DNA of 14,354 bases, from contig CAZRVZ010000083.1 of the NCBI GenBank assembly GCA_964603655.1, positions 1 through 14,354 on the forward strand, written 5' to 3'. The translations under genes were made by a program, and so were the position numbers. The stretch is from JACPWY01 sp964603655. GTDB lineage: Bacteria; Bdellovibrionota; FAC87; UBA2466. Positions 1 to 5,995 of this stretch are shown here, piece after piece. The stretch's first letter is position 1, and each line of letters begins with the position of its first letter. A model generated the notes under the pieces. The model did not search any database, was not told where the DNA came from, and worked only from the letters and a program-made list of their open reading frames with translations.

Positions 1-333
1 ACGCGTTGCTAGCGACGATGTTCGCGCAGGCTTAGGATGTTGAGGAATTGTCATCGATTATCCCTGCCAGCAATTCGGGTAAATTGAGCCCAATGGCCAT
101 CGCAAAAGCTCGGGACGTTATGTGACAACCCGATAAGCAGGAAAGATAGTATCGCAAGCCGGTCTAAATAATCTAACGGTGTGCGCTTCGACTATTGTGA
201 CTCGATGTGACGGAACTGATCTGTGACGAACTGCATTGAGAAAAAAACGCTGCGCATCTAAAAAATGGCCATAAATTCTAAGTTCAATCTAAAGTTCCAG
301 GCGATTTGCGCCGATCAGTCACGTGAGACAATC
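1..333. other. Left-edge intergenic/leader region upstream of csrA
   Basis: No complete gene is visible here. Two plus-strand frames are open from the left edge and stop at 33 (ending ...ATMFAQA) and at 43 (ending ...VRAGLGC). Either could be the C-terminus of an upstream gene, but neither is recognisable. The rest is probably the csrA leader. A weak sigma-70-like pair, TTGAGA at 236-241 and TAAAAA at 259-264 with a 17 bp gap, could drive csrA, but the -10 is poor. Three GTGAC words lie at 197, 207 and 223. No RNA gene or strong terminator is seen. Confidence 0.4.
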
Positions 334-564
334 ATGCTCGTTTTGACACGAAAACTAGGGGAAAGTATCGCCATTGACGACGACATCAAAATTGTCGTCG
401 TGCAGATCAAGGGCCGTCAGGTGAGGCTCGGGATTGAAGCGCCGCGCGATACCAAGATTCACCGTGAAGAGGTGTACCTTGCCATTCAGGAGCAGAATAA
501 GGCTGCGGCCGAATCTCAAAATGAGCCGGTAAAAAAAGTTGCTAAGCAACTCCGCGCCAGTTAA
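334..564 (+). CDS. csrA: Carbon storage regulator CsrA (RNA-binding global regulator)
   Basis: A 76-residue CsrA/RsmA. The family forms a small dimeric protein that binds GGA motifs in mRNA leaders and controls translation, typically of flagellar and metabolic genes. The start is the ATG opening MLVLTRKLGESIAI, the canonical CsrA N-terminus. It is followed by the IKGRQVRLGIEAP core and the IHREEVY segment carrying the conserved RNA-binding Arg of the family. An in-frame ATG at 265 would add 23 residues that match nothing in the family and has no Shine-Dalgarno, so it is rejected; the chosen start has a weak GTGAGA upstream. Residues after about 55 form a polar Lys/Glu/Gln tail longer than in minimal CsrA. 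fliW lies 53 bp downstream. FliW proteins bind and antagonise CsrA, so this is a homeostatic pair. Confidence 0.95.
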   Translation: MLVLTRKLGESIAIDDDIKIVVVQIKGRQVRLGIEAPRDTKIHREEVYLAIQEQNKAAAESQNEPVKKVAKQLRAS

Positions 565-617
565 CATTTTCATATCCGTCCACTTAAGCTTTCGGACAAA
601 TTTGGGGGAGAGTTGCC

Positions 618-1160
618 ATGCACGTGGAGACCACTCGATTTGGTACGATAGATGTTCTTGAAACCGATATTGTCAGCTTTCCAGAAGGGATGCTGGGGTT
701 TTCAAAATTACACCATTATGTACTTATAGAAAGGGTGGATTCGTCGCTCTTTCTATGGTTGCAGGCGGTCAAAAAGCCAAGCGTGGCATTCCCGCTCCTG
801 GAACCGCAGATTTTTGAGAAACAGTACCAGGTAAAGATGGCGGACGAGGATCGCAAACTGCTAAAGCTCGATCTGACGATGAAATTTGCCAAGGTGTTTT
901 CCATCATCACGATTCCGTCGGATCCGACGAAGATGACGGCTAATCTCAAGGCCCCCATCGTCTTAAATCTCAAGCAACGTTTGGCCAAGCAGGTCATATT
1001 GCATGAGCAGGACTATCCGATACGGGCCTCTATTTTTAACGAGCTTCAACACCACTGTGCGGCCGCGCAGAAGCCCATATTTCCGGACAACGAGGCGCCC
1101 GCCTATCAGGCAATTCACATCACAGAGGAGCTCGAAAGTGGCATTGATCAGACGGGTTAG
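618..1160 (+). CDS. fliW: Flagellar assembly factor FliW (CsrA antagonist)
   Basis: A 180-residue FliW. In the family it sequesters CsrA by a non-competitive interaction and is itself titrated by flagellin, linking flagellin translation to filament assembly in the cytoplasm. Recognisable signatures are TTRFGTIDV at residues 5-13, the ISFPEGxLGF-type motif (VSFPEGMLGF, about 19-28), the aromatic FLWLQAV stretch near 45 and the NLKAPIVLN segment near 109-117, which is highly typical. Most FliW proteins are about 130-150 residues; this one carries roughly 40 extra C-terminal residues (from about 140) without clear features. The start is fixed by a strong purine-rich Shine-Dalgarno, GGGGGAG at 604-610, seven bases before ATG. 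The gene overlaps the next one by 23 bp. Confidence 0.93.
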   Translation: MHVETTRFGTIDVLETDIVSFPEGMLGFSKLHHYVLIERVDSSLFLWLQAVKKPSVAFPLLEPQIFEKQYQVKMADEDRKLLKLDLTMKFAKVFSIITIPSDPTKMTANLKAPIVLNLKQRLAKQVILHEQDYPIRASIFNELQHHCAAAQKPIFPDNEAPAYQAIHITEELESGIDQTG

Positions 1161-1794
1161 CATCAGTTGTTTAATTCTTGCATTCGCCATTAGCTTTGAA
1201 CTAGCGGCATCTGAAAATCCCCTGGGAGAAATGGCTCGCTATACCGTCGATAAAGATCCAAAGCGAACCTCATCCATGATTAAAAGTGGGCGTCTGGATG
1301 CTCAGGTCTCTCAATTTCTGACTGAAAGTTCCGCCTATGAGGTCGCCATAAGTTACACCTTCCAGGTGCAATTTGCAGGCAATCAGCAGGGCACCGAAAA
1401 GGCCAATATCGACGAGAGTTATTTCGAGGACGCATTTCTTGAAAATCTGCGCCAGACCGGACACTACGCCGGGGCTGAGTTCAAGGCAGACCATATAGGG
1501 TATGCAGATGCGAAGAATCTCGACGGTAAATTCTATGCCCACTGTGACAAGATCAAATTTTACGAAATCAAACAGAGCCCGAGCTATGCGCTCTACTGGT
1601 TAGCTACCAGCCTACTCGGTGGAAACTTTCGCGCCGATATTGAAAACCTAGTCGTGATTGCCCACGTGTTTCCCAACATCCCCGTGCTGGGTGGAGCCAA
1701 AGTGGATGTGTCCGGGACCTACCAAGGTATTAAAATCAAGGCTGGTGGAGATTACGTCAGTCCGAAATATACTTACTCAGTAGTTCAAAAGTAG
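1138..1794 (+). CDS. Secreted protein of unknown function downstream of fliW
   Basis: Not a family I recognise. The frame is open further upstream, inside fliW, but the sensible start is GTG at 1138. It is preceded by GAGGAG at 1125-1130 and opens a clear signal peptide (VALIRR, then a hydrophobic SISCLILAFAISFELAAS stretch). This gives about 218 residues, with roughly 195 after cleavage. The mature part starts with a charged segment containing MARYTVDKDPKRTSS. It continues with alternating hydrophobic and polar stretches and ends in a glycine/beta-rich region (GGAKVDVSGTYQGIKIKAGGDY). The mature part has a single cysteine and no lipobox. The 23 bp overlap with fliW implies translational coupling, so expression probably follows csrA-fliW. 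A periplasmic or surface role linked to motility is inference from position only. Confidence 0.75.
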   Translation: MALIRRVSISCLILAFAISFELAASENPLGEMARYTVDKDPKRTSSMIKSGRLDAQVSQFLTESSAYEVAISYTFQVQFAGNQQGTEKANIDESYFEDAFLENLRQTGHYAGAEFKADHIGYADAKNLDGKFYAHCDKIKFYEIKQSPSYALYWLATSLLGGNFRADIENLVVIAHVFPNIPVLGGAKVDVSGTYQGIKIKAGGDYVSPKYTYSVVQK

Positions 1795-1832
1795 GGCGAT
1801 GTATTTTACCTTCTAATCGCCCCAAAACCGGG

Positions 1833-2288
1833 TTATTTGTAGTGGCTTTGTCTATCCTTCCCATTAGTTAGTCTCTGATAAGTCAGTAACACCTTTTCCA
1901 CATACCGGCGCGTTTCATTAAAGGGTGGGATTCCTTGATACCGGTCCACTTGCGAGGGACCCGCATTATAGGCCGCAAGAGCGAGCCGAATATTACCGCG
2001 ATATCGATTGATCAGCCGGCGGATACAATCGGCTGCTCCCATGAGGCTGTCGGTCGGATTGAAGGCGGAGTGAATGCCACACTCATCGCTGAATCGGGGC
2101 ATGACCTGCATGATCCCCTGAGCCCCTTTGGGCGACTCGGCGTCTGGCTTGAAGTTTGATTCTACGGTGACAATGGCCTCGATGAGTCTGGCATCGATTC
2201 GGGCGCGAATGGCAGCGTCCTGAATTCTTAGCGACAAGGGCGCGGCGAGTAAAACCGTCAGGTATTTAAAGAGAATAAGAGATACCAT
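1833..2288 (-). CDS. Small soluble-type lytic transglycosylase (SLT domain)
   Basis: A 151-residue peptidoglycan lytic transglycosylase of the Slt/MltC/MltE-like fold. Such enzymes cleave the MurNAc-GlcNAc bond to give 1,6-anhydro ends in the periplasm. Signal peptide at residues 1-19 (MVSLILFKYLTVLLAAPLS), no lipobox cysteine. Family motifs in order: catalytic Glu43 in IVTVESNF; GAQGIMQVMP at 55-64; NPTDSLMGAADC at 77-88; ALAAYNAGP at 103-111; the ETRRYVEKV helix near the end. Cys70 and Cys88 could form a disulfide. The chosen ATG at 2288 places the signal peptide at the N-terminus; a longer frame reaching 2387 would add residues with no homology-like character. It overlaps the 3' end of the upstream barrel gene by 23 bp, so the two are likely co-translated. 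Dedicated small transglycosylases often open the wall for envelope-spanning machines. Confidence 0.9.
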   Translation of the reverse strand: MVSLILFKYLTVLLAAPLSLRIQDAAIRARIDARLIEAIVTVESNFKPDAESPKGAQGIMQVMPRFSDECGIHSAFNPTDSLMGAADCIRRLINRYRGNIRLALAAYNAGPSQVDRYQGIPPFNETRRYVEKVLLTYQRLTNGKDRQSHYK

Positions 2289-3747
2289 AGGTCCCGGTGA
2301 TGATACTGCCCCCTCCGAGGTAACATCGCAGTTCACCCCGGATGCTTGTTCCAAGTAGCGGGATATTAAATGACGCCGTGGGGCCAAAGATCATTTGGCC
2401 CGCTTCAAAGGTGGGGCTTGACCCGGAGAGCGATCGGGTGACGCGCGAAAGAATCTTTCCCACACTGAGTCCGGCGGATACGATCATAAAGCGCTGTGGT
2501 AAGGAGAAATGATATCTAAAATCGCCTCGGACCATTGAATGGTTGAAGAAATCAAAGCCAAATTCGACGTCGTAACGCCGGCCAATGTGGTAGCCCAAAT
2601 GGCCGCCGAAATGAACGGTGCTAGATGACACGCTTTCGGCTGAGGCTCGTGCCATGCCGATCGAACCGCCCAAATAAATGGGGCGATCCTGAATGCTCGC
2701 CAGTTCGCGAAAGAGCATTCGGGATCGGTTCACCTTTCGGTCTGCCTCGGTGCCCTCGGCCGTTGCTACTTCGGACCTCTCGGAGGTGCCGCCCGATGAG
2801 GGAAGCGGTTGAAACTTGCGGTTGGTATGGTCTTCTAAAACCTTATTGAAGGCAGCGCGAAACTTTGTCTCTATAAACGTGTTGTCCAGTCGCCCGCCCG
2901 GAGCACCCGTGAGGGGTTCGGTGATTACGATGAAGGAGTTTGGCTCCTTATTGTCGAATAAGAAGACGGATAGTCGCTCTTTTTCAAAGTAAAGAAAACT
3001 CATCAGATCCGATTTTAGATAATCTCGTGCGCTCTTAACATCGTCGGTGGTGTAGCCCGGCAAAACATAGGTGGAAATCTGCACGTCGAAGTTTTCCGCC
3101 TGTTGAAAAAGCTGTGCCAAAGCATATTGGAGCGGGACAGCGAGGTTCAAACCCGATGAATCGGTCGACGGGAGAATTATCACGCTTCGGCGGCCTAATT
3201 CCTTGGCTGGCTTTGACGATGCCGATACCGGTTTACCTTCGACGGCACCCTCTGCCTTTTTTGGGGCTGCGGGTTTGGCGTCATCGGACTTTGCAGTTTC
3301 CGCGGGTTTGGCGTCATCGGCCTCTGCAGTTTCCGCGGGTTTGGCGTCATCGGACTCTGCCGCCGCCTGGTCTGTTTGAGCTGGTTTGGCGTCATCGGAC
3401 TCTGCAGTTTCCGCGGGTTTGGCGTCATCGGACTTTGCCGCCGCCTGGTCTGTTTGAGCTGGTTTGGCTTCCTCGGATTTTACAGTTTCCGAGGGCTTGG
3501 TTTCCTTAAGGGCAGAAACCGCAGGCGGGGGAGTCTCGGACGAGTTGGGCGCAGGCGAAACATTCTCATTCGGCGAAGCAGGTAGCCTACCTGGTTCTGG
3601 AGTCACCGATTCTGGTGCGGCTGTTTCTGCAGTAGTCGAGGTCGTCGTTGTCGTTTCTGCTGTGGCGATTGCGATGCCGAGCAACCCCAGTAATAATGCA
3701 AATCTCATTAAATTATTGTAGCACGGGGCGATTATGATTCGTTGCAT
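2266..3747 (-). CDS. Exported Ala/Asp/Pro-repeat protein with predicted C-terminal outer-membrane beta-barrel
   Basis: 493 residues from ATG 3747, which has AGGA seven bases upstream and lies 9 bp after the kinase stop. An alternative ATG at 3708 (residue 14, MRFALLLGLLGIAIATA) would give a more compact signal peptide but has no Shine-Dalgarno. Parts in order: signal peptide; a Thr/Pro/Ala/Glu-rich disordered region; degenerate DDAKPAE/Q repeats at about residues 90-160; an alpha/beta domain at about 186-325 beginning RRSVIILPSTDSSG; a charged linker; and from about 353 a run of amphipathic strands (YLGGSIGMA, VHFGGHLGYHIG, YDVEFGFDFFNHS, GDFRYHFSL and others) ending GISYSL. That tail resembles an 8-strand outer-membrane barrel. 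The repeats would then be a periplasmic, possibly wall-crossing, stalk. I infer an envelope role with the adjacent BY-kinase-like protein and transglycosylase; the exact function is unknown. Confidence 0.8.
   Translation of the reverse strand: MQRIIIAPCYNNLMRFALLLGLLGIAIATAETTTTTSTTAETAAPESVTPEPGRLPASPNENVSPAPNSSETPPPAVSALKETKPSETVKSEEAKPAQTDQAAAKSDDAKPAETAESDDAKPAQTDQAAAESDDAKPAETAEADDAKPAETAKSDDAKPAAPKKAEGAVEGKPVSASSKPAKELGRRSVIILPSTDSSGLNLAVPLQYALAQLFQQAENFDVQISTYVLPGYTTDDVKSARDYLKSDLMSFLYFEKERLSVFLFDNKEPNSFIVITEPLTGAPGGRLDNTFIETKFRAAFNKVLEDHTNRKFQPLPSSGGTSERSEVATAEGTEADRKVNRSRMLFRELASIQDRPIYLGGSIGMARASAESVSSSTVHFGGHLGYHIGRRYDVEFGFDFFNHSMVRGDFRYHFSLPQRFMIVSAGLSVGKILSRVTRSLSGSSPTFEAGQMIFGPTASFNIPLLGTSIRGELRCYLGGGSIITGTYGISYSL
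3271..3480. repeat. Imperfect tandem repeats with alternating 33 bp and 45 bp units (coding)
   Basis: On the plus strand the word GGTTTGGCGTCATCGG, or a near variant, recurs with starts spaced 33, 33, 45, 33 and 45 bp. The frame is kept throughout. The 33 bp unit encodes about 11 residues (SDDAKPAETAE-type) and the 45 bp unit about 15, by inserting an AQTDQAA-type block. Copies differ by few bases, so this is recent or homogenised expansion and a likely site of length variation. Confidence 0.9.
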
Positions 3748-3756
3748 AACGTTATC

Positions 3757-5898
3757 CTATGCGGCTAATTTCGCGGTTCCCCCTCGGCGCCTCGAGAAGT
3801 AATAATTGGATGCCCGCTTCTGCTGTGCGGACACGGGCAGACAATTCAAGGCGACCCCCACCGGAGCTTTTGAAAACACTTTGCAGGTTTGAATGGCCTC
3901 GAGCATGTCCTTGGGGCGGGTGAGATAAACACGCGCAACCAGCACGACCAGGTCGGCGATGCCGCACCACTGATGGGCGAGATTTGAAGCGAAGAGGGGA
4001 GGCGTATCGATGTAGATAATGTCATATTCACTTCGCATTTTATCGATGAACTTCTCAATTGGCTTGAGATAATTCGGCATGGCGACTGGGTCGATTCGAC
4101 CTCCGCGCGGAAGAAAGCTAACGCCTTCGTGGATGCTCTTGACTATAACGCCATTGATTTGTGTCGGTTGCGTCTCGGCCAAAATGGAGCGCATGCCCGG
4201 CGTATGGTCCTCCTTAAATCCAAAAAAGGAGTTGGGATGGCTGGTGATCAAGTCGCCATCTATCAAGAGGTTGTGTTTCGAAGGTGACTGGGATGCAATG
4301 GCGAGACTCTGAGCAACGGTACTTTTGCCCTCGCGTGCGTGGGGCGAACTCACGATGATTACGGGACACTTAATGTCTTTGGTTTCTCTTAAGATCCGAT
4401 AATTCATGATTTTAAAATACTCAAGTCCGAGATTGGACAGGTCGATGAAACTCTCTCCCTGTTGGGGTCTCATATAAGGGATTTTGCCAAGAATCGGAAG
4501 ATTGAGGTGGTTGGCATCATTTTCACTGTCGATACGGGGGCTTAAAACCATCAGGAAGAGGACTGAAAGGCCAATTAAAATTAGTGAAAGGCTAAGTGAT
4601 CCGTACAGGTGCTTGGAAAGAATGGGAGCGACACGGAACGGATTAATGGACGGTTCGGCCAGTCGAAAAATCTCAGCGTTTCCGGCAGCGACTTCAATAT
4701 CGGCAACCTGTTCCTTCTCGTAAAGATTTCCGAGGAGTCTCTTCTTATGGGTGAGCTCAACCTGCAGCCGGTCGTACTCATGGCGCTGGCTCTGGTACTT
4801 CTTTTCCTTCTGCCTGGTGTCTTCCATGTCCGATTCAAGTGCCTCCAGCCTGAAATTGATAGTCGTTAGCTCGAGTTCCGCCTCCGTGACGCGCCTGCGT
4901 ACGTCTGCGGCGGGTACTGGATTTTTTAGAAACACTTCCTGTTCACTATCGTAGAGCCTGGCCAGTTGGGTTTTTGCATATTCCAAATCGGACTCCAGTT
5001 TAGTGAGGCGTGCATCCTTGTCGCTCGCGGTGGACTGGGTGGTGAGGTACTTCTGGTAGTTCAATTCCGAAATACGGGACGAAACTGCCGCAATCGCGGT
5101 TGAATAGGTGCTTTGTTCGCCGCGCTTGTCCTGAGGCGTACTTACCATGAGTTTTCGCATCGACCGGTTCGTGATGCGTCGTTGCTTGAGCTCGAAAATT
5201 TCACTTCTCAGCTTTTCAAGTCCGCGTCCTTCAACTTTGAGTAGCATGAAGTTTACAAAGTCTTCGTTACGTCGGGAGAATTCGATTAGGTTCGATTCCC
5301 GTTCGGCCAGCTGGCGTTTCAAGCTTTCAATCTGCCGGCTGAGAAACTCTCGTTTCATCACGCTCTCCCGGCTTCCGATTTCCGGGTAATAATTTTGAAC
5401 TGTATCCATGAAGACTTTGCACAGTGCGTGGGCCGCAAGTGCATTTTGAGCCGTGCACCGGAAGCCATAAATATCACTGCCTCTATCCCATGTGAGCGTT
5501 ACGAACTTCCTGAAGTATTCGGCTGGATAGGCGTTTCCGTTGGGAAAGAAATTGCGCAGGTGTGGTGGCTTGCCCTCGGATTGGTAGTGCTCGATGAGCG
5601 CATTGCGCATACGCTCGAGCACTTCAGCGGCGGAGAGTAGTTGCACTAAATTCTGCTTGCGGGAGTTTCCACCGAAACTGGCGCCTGTTGACATTACCGA
5701 TTGGTACATCTGGCGTCTGCTCGAGTCGATCAGGAGACTGCCGTTAGATTCGAATACGCTCGGGGTGGTGTAAAACTTGTGCAGCGATACGCCGTAGATC
5801 ACGGCTACCTCGAGTAAAAAAATCCACCAATGCGTCTTAAAGTACGAGAGCGCCTTGGCAATGATTTGGAATTCGTTATTGGTTGAGCCCTGAAACAT
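3757..5898 (-). CDS. Wzz/BY-kinase-type polysaccharide chain-length and tyrosine-kinase-like protein
   Basis: A 713-residue inner-membrane protein of the PCP-2/BY-kinase architecture used in capsule and exopolysaccharide assembly. TM1 is at about 21-42 (WWIFLLEVAVIYGV). A long periplasmic coiled-coil region covers about 165-415. A proline-containing motif (EPSINPFRVAP) sits just before TM2 at about 431-455, as in Wzz proteins. The cytoplasmic ATPase has Walker A ending G524-K525-S526-T527, Walker A' LLIDGD with Asp547 and Asp549, and Walker B YDIIYID with Asp631. Two features weaken the kinase call. The usual ExxRxxR oligomerisation motif reads MNYRILR (Met498 for Glu). The C-terminus has only one Tyr pair (Y699, Y700) instead of a tyrosine cluster. 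No strong Shine-Dalgarno precedes the ATG. No glycosyltransferase genes are adjacent; the barrel protein follows after 9 bp. Confidence 0.9.
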   Translation of the reverse strand: MFQGSTNNEFQIIAKALSYFKTHWWIFLLEVAVIYGVSLHKFYTTPSVFESNGSLLIDSSRRQMYQSVMSTGASFGGNSRKQNLVQLLSAAEVLERMRNALIEHYQSEGKPPHLRNFFPNGNAYPAEYFRKFVTLTWDRGSDIYGFRCTAQNALAAHALCKVFMDTVQNYYPEIGSRESVMKREFLSRQIESLKRQLAERESNLIEFSRRNEDFVNFMLLKVEGRGLEKLRSEIFELKQRRITNRSMRKLMVSTPQDKRGEQSTYSTAIAAVSSRISELNYQKYLTTQSTASDKDARLTKLESDLEYAKTQLARLYDSEQEVFLKNPVPAADVRRRVTEAELELTTINFRLEALESDMEDTRQKEKKYQSQRHEYDRLQVELTHKKRLLGNLYEKEQVADIEVAAGNAEIFRLAEPSINPFRVAPILSKHLYGSLSLSLILIGLSVLFLMVLSPRIDSENDANHLNLPILGKIPYMRPQQGESFIDLSNLGLEYFKIMNYRILRETKDIKCPVIIVSSPHAREGKSTVAQSLAIASQSPSKHNLLIDGDLITSHPNSFFGFKEDHTPGMRSILAETQPTQINGVIVKSIHEGVSFLPRGGRIDPVAMPNYLKPIEKFIDKMRSEYDIIYIDTPPLFASNLAHQWCGIADLVVLVARVYLTRPKDMLEAIQTCKVFSKAPVGVALNCLPVSAQQKRASNYYFSRRRGGTAKLAA

Positions 5899-5995
5899 AG
5901 ATAAAAAACTGGTTACTTGAAATTTAAGTGACTAGCTCTCGTGACCATAACTCATCGGTCAATTGTGAAGAAAATGTGAGGGAAACTTTACAATG

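Noticed and set aside
265..333. Upstream ATG extending CsrA by 23 residues
   Set aside because: It has no Shine-Dalgarno, and the added residues precede the invariant MLVLTRK start of CsrA proteins.
1003..1137. Longer frame for the secreted protein downstream of fliW
   Set aside because: It lies inside fliW in another frame, is Arg/Pro-rich and not protein-like; GTG 1138 has a ribosome-binding site and opens a signal peptide.
1794..1822. Inverted repeat GGGCGAT / ATCGCCC between convergent genes as a terminator
   Set aside because: The 15-base loop is long and no T-run follows on either strand; it may still stop transcription but is not a clear intrinsic terminator.
3271..3480. Repeat array as a possible CRISPR
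   Set aside because: Repeats are in frame, with no unique spacers of constant size and no cas genes; it encodes a low-complexity protein segment.
3195..3509. Open frames on both strands across the repeat region
   Set aside because: They arise from the biased repeat composition; the exported barrel protein frame explains the region.
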